From Gymnothorax reevesii (Eukaryota > Chordata > Actinopteri > Anguilliformes > Muraenidae), in contig CM056582.1 of NCBI GenBank assembly GCA_029721435.1, positions 41,002,611 through 41,066,610 on the forward strand: a stretch of DNA of 64,000 bases, in the 5' to 3' direction. Shown piece after piece: positions 1 to 11,693 of this stretch. Below the pieces are notes generated by a model. The model ran no database searches, was not told the origin of the DNA, and was given only the letters and a program-made list of their open reading frames with translations. Within the stretch, counting starts at the first letter, position 1, and every line of letters starts with the position of its first letter. A program made the position numbers and the translations under genes.

Positions 1-248
1 GTAGCCGCCGGGGCGTGAACGCAGACACCAGGCTGGCCGGCCAAACTGGATGGGCCAACGCATCCACCCCCAGGGGAGGGTTGTTGATCAGCCTCAGGGA
101 GAACTAAAGAGGCCAAAAAGCATTCTCCCTGCTCACAAACAGATACGCCTCCGGTCGACCGAACAGCCTCCAAATCTGTCCGGCCGTCATCAGGGAGAGG
201 CTCCAATCCTCCGCGGGCAAGACTCCTCTGGACAGTCCGTCCGCCCGA
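1..248. other. Unassigned GC-richer left edge
   Basis: These bases precede the point where recognisable L2 LINE sequence begins. They are richer in G and C than most of the window. Short frames exist on both strands, but none has a motif I recognise. This could be the tail of another repeat that lies mostly outside the window. Confidence 0.3.
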
Positions 249-2651
249 GTGTTGCATTTCGAGAGGGTAGATAATTCTTCTACATCCATCTTTACTAATC
301 TTGTGGAATCGGTTGGCTTCACTCAGAGTGTAATTGGCCCAACACATATTCATGGTCATACTTTAGACCTGATCTTAAGCTTTGGTGTTGAGATTGCCAA
401 AGTTGACATCCATTCACACAATCCCAGCTTATCGGACCATTTTCTTTTAACATCCAGTCTACAATTGGCCCACCCTGTATTATTAGAAAATAGGATGTAC
501 GCAAGTCGTACTTTTACTGCCGCAACATCTTCACAATTCATTGAAGTACTACCAACTTATCTTGATTATCCAGCCAGCCCCCTCTGTATTGATGAAATGG
601 CAGGTAAGTTTGCTAATGCCCTCCGTAGTACACTTGATGTAGTTGCCCCATTGAAATTTAAAAAGGCTACTCAGAATAAGAGACCAGCCCCATGGTACAC
701 TGACCGGACGCGGACTCTAAAGCAAAAATCCCGTCAACTAGAACGCAAATGGCGCTGCACTAAACTCCAGGTATTCCACTGTGCTTGGAAAGAGAGCCTT
801 GTTGTGTATAAGCAGGCTTTGTCTGTTGCTAGGTCGTCATATTTTGCAAATCTTATACAGGAAAATAAAAATGACCCTCGATTCTTGTTCAAAACAGTGG
901 CCAAATTAACAAACAACCATGCTGCAAGTTCCCCTCAAATTCCACCATCCTGCAGCAGTGATGATTTTTTAAAATTCTTTAGTGGCAAAATAATTGAAAT
1001 TAGAGAAAATATTAGTGCTTCCCTGGCAGTTGGTGAAGGCCTTAACTTAAAACCTCATGCTATGCATATAAACCAATTTAATTCATTCTCTCCCATATCC
1101 CCGAGCGAACTTGCCAAACTGGTCGCTACTTCCAAATCAACAACTTGCCTCTTAGATCCCGTCCCAAGTAAGTTACTGAAGGAACTCCTGCCCATTCTTG
1201 GCAGTCAAATTCTGCACATAATCAATTCTTCCCTGATTTCAGGTTTGATTCCGACTTCATTTAAGATTGCTGAAATTAAGCCTCTACTCAAAAAACCAAA
1301 TTTAGATCCAACAGTTTTGGCCAATTATAGGCCGATCTCAAACCTTCCATTTCTATCCAAGATCCTTGAGAAATGTGTTGCCCAACAGCTCACTTGCTTC
1401 TTGCAAACGAATAAGGTAAATGATAGGTTTCAATCTGGCTTTAGAAAACATCATAGCACTGAAACAGCCCTCACTGTAGTAATGAATGATCTACTCCTCT
1501 CCATGGACTGTGGCCGCATCTCTGTCCTTGTCCTACTAGATCTAAGTGCTGCCTTCGACACGATAGACCACCATATTCTTCTTCACAGGCTAGAAAATCT
1601 GGTTGGTATTTCTGGACTCGCCCTTTCATGGTTTAAGTCCTATCTTTCTGATAGATGTCAGTTTGTCAGAGTAAATGGTAATTCCTCTGAGTATTCCAAG
1701 GTGTACTTTGGAATACCTCAAGGATCTGTTCTGGGCCCTCTGCTGTTTTCCTTATACATGCTTCCCCTTGGAAGCATCATAAGTAGTTATGACGTGAAGT
1801 ACCATTGTTATGCAGATGACACGCAGCTTTATATATCTTTTAAACCAGGTGAAATCGATCCACTAACTAGATTAGAGATGTGTCTTAAAGCCGTTAAAGC
1901 ATGGATGACACAGAATTTTCTCTCTTTAAATCCAGATAAAACTGAAATATTGGTAATTGGTCCCAAATCACTCAGAGACACATTCCTCAAGTTTTCTCTC
2001 AACGTCGACAGTCTCCGGGTTTCTGCAAAAGCTGTTGTTAAAAACCTTGGTGTCACCCTTGATTCAGATCTCTCTCTGCACTGTCACATTAACAACATCA
2101 TAAAAGTGGCTTTCTTTCATCTTAGAAATATATCTAAGCTGAGAAAAATGCTGTCTCTTCAGGACGCCGAAAAAATGGTTCATGCATTTGTGTCCTCTCG
2201 GCTGGATTACTGTAACGTTTTACTGTCAGGCTGCACCAGTTCTATCCTGAATCGCCTTCAATTAGTGCAGAATGCTGCTGCTAGGGTTCTGACCAGGAGG
2301 AAGAAATATGACCACATTAGCCCAGTACTCAAAAATCTTCACTGGCTGCCTGTCAAATTTAGAATTGAATATAAAATTCTACTGCTTACCTACAAAGCCT
2401 TAAATGATTTGGCCCCAGAATATCTTAGTGCACTTCTCATTCCTTACTCCCCTCCAAGATTACTTCATTCACAAGGTGCTGGATATTTGAAAATTCCAAC
2501 TATATCTAGAGTTACATCTGGAGGGAGAGCATTCTCCTACAAAGCCCCAATCTTGTGGAACAATCTCCCAACGGACATTCGGGCCTCAGACACGGTCTCT
2601 GTGTTCAAGAGTAGGCTAAAAACTTACCTTTTTAGTCAAGCCTATGATTAG
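249..2651 (+). CDS. L2 LINE ORF2 fragment: endonuclease end plus reverse transcriptase
   Basis: This 800-codon frame has no internal stop. Residues 1-70 are the C-terminal end of an apurinic-type endonuclease, with the closing SDH motif at about 62-64; the catalytic N-terminal part is missing. The reverse transcriptase follows. It has an [17 protein letters not shown] block, an [16 protein letters not shown] block, a [16 protein letters not shown] block, and the catalytic YADD at about 521-524. The C-terminal part carries the [20 protein letters not shown] segment typical of L2/CR1 proteins. The frame opens near the truncation point, so its first methionine is probably not a natural start. 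The intact RT frame suggests a fairly young copy, but without a full endonuclease it should not move on its own. Confidence 0.88.
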   Translation: MLHFERVDNSSTSIFTNLVESVGFTQSVIGPTHIHGHTLDLILSFGVEIAKVDIHSHNPSLSDHFLLTSSLQLAHPVLLENRMYASRTFTAATSSQFIEVLPTYLDYPASPLCIDEMAGKFANALRSTLDVVAPLKFKKATQNKRPAPWYTDRTRTLKQKSRQLERKWRCTKLQVFHCAWKESLVVYKQALSVARSSYFANLIQENKNDPRFLFKTVAKLTNNHAASSPQIPPSCSSDDFLKFFSGKIIEIRENISASLAVGEGLNLKPHAMHINQFNSFSPISPSELAKLVATSKSTTCLLDPVPSKLLKELLPILGSQILHIINSSLISGLIPTSFKIAEIKPLLKKPNLDPTVLANYRPISNLPFLSKILEKCVAQQLTCFLQTNKVNDRFQSGFRKHHSTETALTVVMNDLLLSMDCGRISVLVLLDLSAAFDTIDHHILLHRLENLVGISGLALSWFKSYLSDRCQFVRVNGNSSEYSKVYFGIPQGSVLGPLLFSLYMLPLGSIISSYDVKYHCYADDTQLYISFKPGEIDPLTRLEMCLKAVKAWMTQNFLSLNPDKTEILVIGPKSLRDTFLKFSLNVDSLRVSAKAVVKNLGVTLDSDLSLHCHINNIIKVAFFHLRNISKLRKMLSLQDAEKMVHAFVSSRLDYCNVLLSGCTSSILNRLQLVQNAAARVLTRRKKYDHISPVLKNLHWLPVKFRIEYKILLLTYKALNDLAPEYLSALLIPYSPPRLLHSQGAGYLKIPTISRVTSGGRAFSYKAPILWNNLPTDIRASDTVSVFKSRLKTYLFSQAYD

Positions 2652-2752
2652 ATCATGATTAGATCATTATGTATAAAACATTACTTGGCTCGGATGGGAC
2701 TGACTAAAACCTAGTTGATGGGTTCATAAGATATTGGAAGCCTGAGTTAAGT

Positions 2753-3055
2753 AAATCCATGTGGAACCGGTGGCACTGAGCATGCATTAACGGTGCCAGT
2801 GGGGCTTGTTACAGCCTTAGTCACCGGGGAGGTCCATATGGTACTGGTGTAGTGTTACGCAAATCCATGTGGAACCGGTGGCACTGAGATAGCACTTACA
2901 CGGCACCGGTGGGGCTTGCTACGGCCTTAGTCACCGAGTAGGTCCACATGGTGTTGGTGGTATCTGATTGAAAAATTACACAGCCTTGGTCGGATGGAAT
3001 TCAGGGCCTCTGCTATAGCCTTAGTCACCGGGGAGGTCCATATGGTACTATTGTT
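2753..3055 (+). repeat. Direct repeats of about 108 bp in the L2 3' UTR
   Basis: The block 'AAATCCATGTGGAACCGGTG' occurs at 2753 and again at 2861, a spacing of 108 bases. The companion block 'CCTTAGTCACCGGGGAGG' recurs near 2816 and 3021, with a variant near 2926. That gives roughly 2.7 copies, the last one degraded. They lie between the RT stop codon and the conserved L2 tail. Confidence 0.75.
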
Positions 3056-3469
3056 TAGAAAATGAAAAGTGATCTAACAGCCTGGAATAAGTGTTGGGCC
3101 TCTGTGCTGCAGGAAGTGGATGGAGGGGTGTTGACTGTTTCCTGACCAGTCTCCTTATAACTTCTCACTTGGCACATGCCAGAGGACGGTACTTTTATTA
3201 TCATGCAGTAGTTATCCAGTGCCTCACACCCCTTTCTTCTGTGTCTCTTTACGAGGATCTTCCCTCCACTTCCCTGAGTCCTGGACCGTATGAGCCCTGT
3301 CCCTCACCATGAGCGCTGGCTGCTGCTGTCCTGATCCGATCCGGTTTGGCCCTGGTCCAGTCCTGCACCATCCTCGACTTGCCACTTTCTGAAGCTACCG
3401 TTGCCACTTTAGATGGACTTAAATGGAACTCCTCTGTCGTTCACTCCATTTTACTTTTTGTTCTTAATT

Positions 3470-3719
3470 AGCTAGCCCGCGGAGGATGGGCTCCCCCACT
3501 ATGGCCGGGTTCCTCCTGAGATTTCTTCCCACTGGGGAGTTTTTTCTCACCACTGTTGGAGGATTTTTCTCCCTACTGGGAGTTTTTTGCCTCATTTGCT
3601 GTAGTGGGGAATAGGCTGGGCACTGCCTTTTTATTTCTTTAAACTCTCACTGTAAAGCGTCTTTGTGACAGTCTCTGTGAAAAGCGCTATACAAAATAAA
3701 TTGAATTGAATTGAATTGA
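3470..3719 (+). repeat. Conserved L2 3' tail with TTGAA repeat
   Basis: This block matches position for position with 9344-9597, including 'CTAGCCCGCGGAGGATGGGC' and 'GAGATTTCTTCCCACTGGGG'. It ends in several TTGAA units, as fish L2 elements do. The 3' tail is the part of L2 recognised by its own reverse transcriptase. Confidence 0.8.
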
Positions 3720-5149
3720 GGAAGCCTGGAACGTGCCGGGTTTTCAGGGAGCAGAGATGGCGATCCGCTCAGGTGAGGATGGAATAGTTACCGCAATCTT
3801 TGTTTCATTTTTAGCTCGCTGGGACGAGTAACGTCTGGAGAGCTATTGTCCTACCCCTGGCGTCCGCGTCTGCATCCGTCCGCATGCAGAAAAACTTTAA
3901 CCTTGCCCCGGCGAGCTTTGTTGTCTTTCTGACAACTCTTGTTGTATACTTTATTTGGAGCAGTCGATTCACCCCTGCCTTAGGTTGTTCCTCTTTGGAG
4001 ATCTTACCCATCTCTGGAGTGAAGCACAACTCGCCCTTAGTGCCAACTATTGAACATTTGATTTTTGGAGGGATTTAAGTTTCCTTACCACTCTGGAACA
4101 TAGAATTGCTGGATGTGCCAGCATGTCACACCTCAAATCTGCAACTAAGCAGATTGTAGCGGTTATCGTTCACAACAACATCAGTGTGGTCTGATTTTCC
4201 TGGAATTCAACTTAACTCAGCAACAGAGATTACTTATGCAAGAACGAGAATAAACTAAGACCAGCCATGGGTATATTAAGTGAATACTAAACTTAAAGCA
4301 TAGTTCATGACTATATTATCACTTATAAGCAGGATAATGAGATTTTACACTTCATGATTATACATTATATGTCCTAAGCAGGATAATGTCCCCTCTTGTC
4401 CCAATCCTGACGTCTGAAGCGTCGAATCAGCTGGCCGAAGAGAGGTTGTTGGCCTTTTCACTTAGCAGCAGCTAAGCATGATATTATTCAGCTAAAAGAT
4501 GTGTGTGTTTGAGTTGGTTGTATAGTGTAACTCTTCAACCCAGGTGCTTTGCGCATCGTAGAGGGCCTTCGCTGTGGAGAGGCTACTTGCGCATATGATG
4601 CACAGTGACCTGGATCATCTTTCCAGCACATCCGACTTGGCCCCTGCTGTCATTGTGCCCATTCACAGAGAGGATTTCCAATTGGAAAGTCAACTGGGCC
4701 ACCTTGAATATTTGCCAGGTTTCCATGCTGTTTCCGACACTCATTGGGTCCTTTTTGAATAACAGTCACAACGAAACACCCCCCTCTTTTACCCAATGTT
4801 AGTGTTACCTTTTAATCCTTGAACACACTTCATATGATTCTGCAATCATTGTGTCAAGAACCAGTCTGTCCTGTATTGTTGTGATTGACGAGGCATGAAG
4901 TTGATCCCCCTTCTTCCATGTTTTGCTGTTTAAGTATGATTAATGAACCTCTGTTCACGATACAACAGCAGGTTTCTCCATCCTGAATTCCCGTTGGTAA
5001 ATATCAATGGCAGTGCTTCCACACAATTAATTTTGCCCTCCGCACATATTTCGGCAATTTTCACTTCAGACTCCCATTTGCTATTTCCGCCATTCCTTGT
5101 GATTGGGGATGATATGCAAATTAACCTTTTCTAATTCCCAAACTTATAC
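3720..5149. other. No gene recognised
   Basis: This is AT-rich sequence with only short frames and no motif I recognise. Translated frames near 3884 and 4574 are under 70 codons and look like chance. Confidence 0.4.
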
Positions 5150-5685
5150 CTGTGAGGTTTTGGGACATTTTCTGAACTCTCACCACCAGATGTCCTCATT
5201 GTGCCCATTTCTGTGTGCTGAGTCATGTTAACCTTAGTCATGTTTTGTTTGATTTGATGTTGATTGCAGCCACCTGTATATCGTTGGACTCCCATTAAAT
5301 ACCTGCTCAGTTTATTGTCCTGTGCTCAGTCTTGGAATTGTTAACCTGAAGTTGGCACGTCTTGTAAAATCTCTCCAGCATTTTCTCTAGTACTTTTTGG
5401 ACTCCTTGATTTTGTGTTTATGGACCTTGGACTTGTTTTGAGAACTTTGTTTTGGGAAGAACCCTAACTTTGAAACTTCTGAGCTTTGGACCTTTTTGCT
5501 GGACTTTTTCTTATTTACTGCTTATCTGAGCCTTTTTGTACCTTTTTGAAACTGAGAATTTTTTTTTGGACTTCCAAACTGTGAGCGGAGCCTGCCTAAT
5601 GGTGCCTTTGTTGAAACTCTTTTTGACTCAGTAAAACCCCTGAACTGACCTGCCTTGTCTGCCTCTCTCTGCAATTGAGTCCATC
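5150..5685 (+). repeat. Possible LTR of a retrotransposon
   Basis: This begins near 'TGTGAGGTTTTGGGAC' and is rich in 'TTTTGGAC'-type runs. It ends close to 'GCCTCTCTCTGCAATTGAG', a layout that resembles U3 and U5 of fish gypsy-like LTRs. I see no second LTR and no internal coding region, so at best it is a solo LTR. The call rests on general sequence texture. Confidence 0.3.
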
Positions 5686-5752
5686 CCGTGGTCTTGTGGT
5701 AAATCGTCTGCCTGCTACACCGGAGACCCGGATTCAATCCCCAGGTCGTTCT
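5686..5752 (+). repeat. tRNA-like sequence (SINE head or tRNA pseudogene)
   Basis: Pol III-type boxes are visible: an A-box-like TGGTCTTGTGGT at 5689 and a B box GGATTCAATCC at 5730-5740. The spacing and the GCCTGC..GGAGACCC core resemble glycine tRNA. The ends do not pair into an acceptor stem, so it is not a working tRNA gene. It is probably tRNA-derived repeat. Confidence 0.5.
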
Positions 5753-6366
5753 GTCAATACCCACACATTTCATGAAAAATATTAGCTAATTTTGAATTTA
5801 TTTATATGTTGTCTAGACCACATCATTCTAATACTTCATTTGTGCCTTCTCTTTTGGTTTAATCAGTTGTGTTCATCTCATCAATTAACAGACAAACAAA
5901 CCAATGAAACCCAGGTGTCCAAGTGTCGCGAGGATGAGTGGAAGGGGTAAAACAGGCAGTATTTGAACTGTCTTTTCGGTAAAACATAACATAACGCGAT
6001 CAATGGCTTGCCGCCCGGATGACGTCATGAAAAACGTGAATAATCGTCACGTGATGCGGACTTCAGGCTAGCATCAGGCATCTGCCATAGAGAACCATTG
6101 AAAACCAGACACACTAAACCACAGAGAAAGAAGAAAACTAGAGTGGACAATCCTGTCACTTCCGATGCGGCATACCACTGCCATCTTGGGTATGTATATC
6201 GGAGCAGTCTTTTGCATAAGTGTTGGTGTGACCATGCTCGCTTTACTGGTATGTGACGAAGTAGGTCCTTTGTAGGACTTGTATATATTATAGAACTGCT
6301 TTTGTTTAGTATGGCTTAAGACAGTAGGGTGATTTAAGAGAGTGTAGATTACAGTCATTGGCATTT
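5753..6366. other. No gene recognised
   Basis: This is mixed sequence without a recognisable reading frame or repeat end. It leads up to the 14-bp direct repeat at 6367-6380 that flanks the next element. Confidence 0.35.
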
Positions 6367-9028
6367 ATGAGTGTAACTAGTTCAGGCAGGAAACTCGAGA
6401 AGAGCTACGTCAGCTGACAGCAGCCTGGTAAGCTACCAGCATGTCAGCACCAGCAGGCGAACAATTGGAGGATACACATCACGAGGTCATACAGCGGTCT
6501 ATTTGAAAGACGTCACGCTCACTTGCTTCCGCTGCTGTTCGCAATGACGCTTCATGCTATGCAACATGCTGTTTGGTTTTTGCTTGATGTTTATACTGGC
6601 GCTTGCAGCAGTCCCTCGCTACGCAGATTGCTTTTGCTGCCTTTTTGGTTATTATGCTGCGATTCTGTTTCTGCTAAGTTTACAATATGTTGTTGCTTGT
6701 GCTTCTTCTTGGCTTTTGGCGTGTATTCTCTGTGTTCCAGGAGTAATGGGCGCCTGATGAAATTGAATTAGCCTACTGCTGCAATCATATTTTATCTTGT
6801 TAGAGTTGCGACTGGTGAAGTGCGCGTGAACGCCCCTCAAACGCTATTTTCAAATCGAAAACTCAAGATAATTCTGATTCAAGTGAGTTCCTCCTATAAG
6901 TCAAAATGACGGTCTATGGACTGATTCAGTTGGAGACCTGGTTCCTGTCTAGACGCGGAACGCCAATTTCTCCAAACCGACGGGGTCCGTTTACCACATC
7001 GGCAGCTTCTGTGCAACCCTGGAATCCAAATATGCAGGTAATTTTAAAATTTGCGATTAATTCTGCTTTATGTGCTACATTGTTGACTGAAGGCCGCTTA
7101 ATTGTGGATATAAATTTGTTCCTTTTAGTTGCTAAGCATGTCCCTGTCTCTCTTAAATTAAATAAATTAATAAAATACAAACACTGGACTTTAATAGCAC
7201 GAGGGCAGTGCATGGATACTTATGCGATCTTTTCCTTCAAGATTCATGAATTGTGTGCTGACCTAGTGTTTGTTTTGCCTCACAGAGAAGATGGTACTTT
7301 TATTCCTAGCCCTAGTTTTTCTGTGAAGCGTTTTGTACTAGGATTTAATTCTTAAATTGCGAACTTGCATGGCAGTCGCGCTCGGGCTGTAGTTTGCGGA
7401 TCACGTCAGGGACCTGAAAATCGCTAAATTCCATGCTTTTATGCCTGTTGAATTGGTGTGGTTATATCGTGATGTTCGGATGATCATCAGTGAACATAAT
7501 GTCAGAAAGTGGTTTGCGTCGTGGTGATTCATTGTTGCAGATGGATGGTTGACAGCAAACATTAACGGGGTATATGGGCAACAATGTTGACTACTGCCCG
7601 GATTGCTGTTATTGTTAACAAGTAACGGTGGAAACCTTATGAATACTCACTCATACGACTACGCGGCGCGAAGAATTCCTGTTTCCTCAATTCTACAATC
7701 TTTCTGGCCAACCGATTTATTTATTTAAAAAAAAAAAAAAAAAAACACCAAGTCATTGCCTCAATTGTATGCAAAATTAGTCCGCATTTATTTTTTAACA
7801 GTCGAATGCATACATGATTTATCGAGTCGAGTAATGTTTTGTCCATTGTAAATGCGCCTAAGACCCAACTGAGCATGAATGGTCGTTTCCGTCTATGGTT
7901 TGTTCAGTACCAGAGCATTAAGCTGTTTCCATTAATACGGCTGAAGTTCGGCTGCTACAGACACGGGACATCGCATGCGCCCCATGGTGCGTCCTCGGTG
8001 TTCCTTCTAAACGGCTGAACTCCGCTATTCCTCCGTTTTCGTCCTCATGGCAGGACCCGACGCAGCACTACTTAAACAGCGCCTCATGGAGGACGAAGAG
8101 CTCATATCATAATAATTAAAATCAACACTTCAATACAGAAGAAACAACTAACTCAAAGAAAGCACCGTTAAAGATGATAAGATGAAAAAGATGGCTGGAA
8201 TTATGTTCCGTTGAATGTTGGTCTGATTCTGAAGCTTCAGCTTCATCTTCTGAATTTTAAGAATTAGATGACATGTTAGTATGTCATATTAAAACCACCA
8301 GGCCTACTCTGTTATCTCCTAACAAATTTAAGCGCGTGACACGCATGAACACAAAGCTGTGAACATGCAGGGTCTGTAAAATGATGCTGCTGGTAGCTTT
8401 GACTTTTTCATCATGCCTCAGACCAGACCTAATATCAAGGTTCCTTTGGGTGCTAGAAATCCCTGAAAATGCCTAGGTGATGTTAATGTGCTAGGTTTGG
8501 ATTACTGCTTGAAATTGCACCAAATTAATGTGCATGCATAATCATAGTACATCACATTCCGCTCGGATTGACTATCTTAAAGGGAGAATACTCGTATTTT
8601 AGAGTTTGGGGAATGAGGGCCATATCTGTCCCAGTTTTTGCTCCCTTTCTGGCCTTTAATTAGTTAAGTGCCTTACTGGCAAAAGCACTTTTAAAATCTG
8701 AAGTTTCTGCGGCATCTCTAATTTCACAAGATCGACCCCCCCCCCCCCCCCCCAAAAAAAAGGGTGCCAAGTTATTTATTTATTCATTCCTCTATGTGAA
8801 ACATTCTCTCTACTGCATGAGCAAATCTGTTTTTGTATATAACCCCTTTTATTCAATTAGTCATTGAAATTGGAAGAAATACAACCTTCATTACCCACCG
8901 GCCTTTCAGGACCAGAATTGTCCTCATGAAACTTTGTGGTTTTGGGGGTTTTGAAGTATGATGAATCATTACTTGCTCTTAAACCTAGGGTTAAAGGTAC
9001 TTGATGGTTTCTTTCTGGTAGAATTATA

Positions 9029-9597
9029 ATGCAACAAGGGGATGGAGGGATGTTGACTGTTTATTACAAATTGTTCCTAAATTCTTACTTGGCACTTGAG
9101 ACAGGACAGTATTTCTATTTATGCAGTAGTTTTATCCAGTGCCTCACCCCCCTTTTTTCCTCTGTGTCTCTTTCTGAGGATCTTTCCCTCCACTACGGAG
9201 TCCTGGACCATCTGAGCTGAAGTTGCTGCTGTGCTGCTGTCCTAATCTGGTCCGGATCCAGTTCAGCTCCTTCCTCGACATCCCACTTCCTGGAGCTAGA
9301 CACCACTGTTTTGATGCCATTTTATTCTATTATTGCTTTAATTAGCTAGCCCGCGGAGGATGGGCTCCCCCACTATAGCCAGGTTCCTCCTGAGATTTCT
9401 TCCCACTGGGGAGTTTTTTCTCACCACTGTTTGAGGATTTTTCTCCCTACCGGGAGTTTTTTGCCTCATTTTGCTCTAGTGGGGATTAGGTTGGGCACTG
9501 CCCTTTCATTTATTTAACCGCTCAACATAAAGCGTCTTTGTGATAGACTGTGAAAAGCGCTATACAAATAATTGAATAGAAAAATTTGAATTGAATT
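9029..9597 (+). mobile_element. 5'-truncated L2 LINE copy (3' tail only)
   Basis: This matches the 3' untranslated region of the L2 at 249-3719, starting within the 'GATGGAGGGATGTTGACTG' block and ending in degenerate TTGAA units. It has no coding part. It sits inside the 4.4-kb element, so it inserted after that element or was carried along with it. Confidence 0.85.
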
Positions 9598-9641
9598 AAA
9601 AATAATAAATTGCTTGCGCAGGTGGTTGGCTGGCCATACTT

Positions 9642-10660
9642 AATGGTAGAATGTCCATACTTGATCCAGGCAATCTGCATTGGTGGTAGCAGACGTGCGC
9701 TAAAGGCTGGGCTGCCTTTAGCAGCCAATGTTTGACCCTGGATATCTCTATGGACTTCCTGGTTATCCAGGAGGCAGTGGGTGCTCCGGCTGTACACATA
9801 GTTTTTCTCACTAGGTAGAATGTTCTTCAGGACCAAGATGATGTTCATCTTGCCTCCCGCATCTGTAAGGGTTGCAGACGTGCACTAGAGGGAGCGGCGT
9901 GCGCCTATTCTCTAGAGGATCTGGCCAAGCATCCAGACTAACAGTGAGGCCCTGCCCGCAAGTACAGATGTGAGGGCACCAAGCGGTGTGTTCCTTGGAG
10001 AACGTGCCTAACGGGTCCCCGCAGTGGAACCAGGCAACACATGGGAGGTCATGTACATTAATGGTAGAATGTCCATTTTGATCCAGGTAATCTGCGTTGG
10101 TGGCAGCAGACGTGCGCTAAAGGCTGGGCAGCCTTTAGCAGCCAATGTTTGACCCTGGATATCTCTATGGACTTCCTGGTTATCCAGGAGGCAGTGGGTG
10201 CTCCGGCTGTACACATAGTTTTTCTCACTAGGTAGAATGTTTTCTCGACCAAGATGATGCTTCATCTTGCCTCCCGCATCTGAAGGGGTTGCAGACGTGC
10301 ACTAGAGGGAGCGGCATGCGCCTATTCTCTAGAGGATCTGGCCAAGCATCCAGACTAACAGTGAGGCCCTGCCCGCAAGTACAGATGTGAGGGCACCAAG
10401 CGGTGTGTTCTCGAGGAAACGAGCCTAACGGGTCCCCGCAGTGGAACCAGGCTACACATGGTGAGGTAATGTACATTAATGATCATATGTCCATTCTGAT
10501 CCAGGTTATCTGCATTGATGATAGTAAAACTACACTAAATACTTGGCAGCCTTTAGTAGTCAATGTTTTGACCCTGGATATCTCTATGGATTTCATGGTC
10601 ATTCAGGAGGCAGTGGGTGCTCCACTGTATACATGGTTTAGCCACTTGGCGGTGGTTGCT
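9642..10660. repeat. Tandem repeat, 418-bp period, about 2.4 copies
   Basis: The block AATGGTAGAATGTCCAT starts at 9642 and 10060, and a diverged version starts at 10478, each 418 bases apart. Copies 1 and 2 are nearly identical over the full unit. Copy 3 is more diverged and breaks off near 10660. Similar antisense frames of 64-108 codons appear in copies 1 and 2 because of the repetition. They carry no motif I recognise. Confidence 0.85.
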
Positions 10661-10835
10661 GTTTTGGGGGATTTTGATTTCTGTTCCTGACTATGTTTGT
10701 ATGTTTGCTGTGCCTGAGTAGATTAGTCCTCCAGAGCAGAACTGCCGCCAAAATACAATGTAATGCTCATATCCATGAATAAATTGTTCTATTTCATTAA
10801 ACGTGAGTTGTCCTGACTGAAATGAGTGTAACTAG

Positions 10836-11239
10836 TTCAGGCAGGAAACTCGAGAAGATCTACGTCAGCTGACAGCAGCCTGGTAAGCTACCAGCATGTC
10901 AGCACCAGCAGGCGAACAATTGGAGGATACACATCACAAGGTCATACAGCGGTCTATTTGAAAGACGTCAAGCTCACTTGCTTCCGCTGCTGTTCGCAAT
11001 GACGCTTCATGCTATGCAACATGCTGTTTGGTTTTTGCTTGCCGCCTCCACCCCAGCCTCCACCTGTTTGGTTCTGCTCACATCGGGGGGATTTTGATTT
11101 CTGTTCCTGACTGTTTGTATGTTTGCTGTGCCTAAGTAGATTATTCCTCCAGAGCAGAACTGCCGCCAAAATACAATGTAATGCTCATATCCATGAATAA
11201 ATTGTTCTATTTCATTAAACGTGAGTTGTCCTGACTGAA
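10836..11239. mobile_element. 404-bp short copy of the 4.4-kb element
   Basis: The first roughly 205 bases match 6381 onwards almost perfectly, and the last roughly 155 bases match the end of the 4.4-kb copy. Only about 45 unrelated bases lie between them (11041-11085). It starts 14 bases after the end of the long copy, behind a second ATGAGTGTAACTAG. It looks like an internally deleted derivative, or a recombination product of the same element. Confidence 0.65.
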
Positions 11240-11592
11240 TTAAAGTTAAAACTGTGTGTCCTCTGACTGTACAAAAGTGTGATGTATTTCTCATATTTAT
11301 TATTACATACATGTACAGTTCGAAATATACCACCACAATTACCTCTGCTGCTACTACTACTACACATTGTCATGTATCTAATTTTGTAATTCAATTAAAG
11401 TCTGCTGTCGTTATACCGCCCACTTTGGCACCAAGGTCCAGCTGGCGGTTCAGCGAAAATGGCCTTAGCTACAACGGTTTGTGTACAGTATGTACATGAC
11501 GGCATTCTACGATATCGATAACTGCAAACTCACCACAGTTTAACATTTTTGGCTTCCTTTTCTAAGTAAGCTAGGCATTGTGCAATGCTCTG

Positions 11593-11693
11593 ACCCAGCT
11601 AGCAAGCACCTCCGTTCCGGATCTGCCCCGGCTCCGGCTAATCCGGCTCAGAGCCGGGGCAGATCCAGTGCAGAGGAGCTTGCTATCTTGGGA
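11593..11693. repeat. Hairpin-type MITE, about 100 bp
   Basis: The two halves form a long inverted repeat. The left arm runs from CCCAGCTAGCAAGC to GGATCTGCCCCGGCTC; the right arm is its near-perfect reverse complement and ends GCTTGCTATCTTGGGA. The ends resemble those of the element at 62110-63290 (TCCCAGGTAGCAAGC), suggesting the same family of terminal repeat. I see no target duplication. Confidence 0.6.

Larger units (their letters stand above)
249..3719 (+). mobile_element. L2-clade LINE, 5' truncated
   Basis: This is a non-LTR retrotransposon copy. It starts inside the endonuclease domain, carries the whole reverse transcriptase region, and ends in the typical fish L2 3' tail: a conserved GC-rich block, a 'CGCTATACAAA' motif and a short TTGAA repeat. 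Starting partway into the gene is the usual result of incomplete target-primed reverse transcription. The 3' untranslated part has internal direct repeats. A second copy of the same tail lies at 9029-9597, so the family is present more than once locally. The exact 5' junction is uncertain by some tens of bases. Confidence 0.9.
6381..10821. mobile_element. 4.4-kb element, upstream member of a tandem pair
   Basis: The left end starts TTCAGGCAGGAAACTC and the right end is the reverse complement of TTCAGTCAGGACAACTC, an imperfect inverted repeat of about 17 bp. The first 220 bases and the last 160 bases reappear in the short copy at 10836-11239. The 14-bp sequence ATGAGTGTAACTAG precedes both copies (6367-6380 and 10822-10835). 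Inside lie an L2 tail, 418-bp tandem repeats and a 149-codon frame at 6906-7355 with no known motif. The 7.4-9.0 kb stretch has only short frames plus A-rich (7728) and C/A-rich (8736) runs. I cannot assign a superfamily. It could be a DNA transposon, or an LTR-like unit with a large insertion. Confidence 0.5.

Noticed and set aside
5686..5752. Functional glycine-like tRNA gene
   Set aside because: A and B boxes are degenerate and the ends do not pair into an acceptor stem.
6906..7355. 149-codon frame as a gene
   Set aside because: No motif, no splice or promoter context, and AT-rich surroundings. Possible by chance in 64 kb.
9522..10265. Similar antisense frames (64-108 codons) as a small gene family
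   Set aside because: They repeat only because the 418-bp DNA unit repeats, and they extend into L2 tail sequence.
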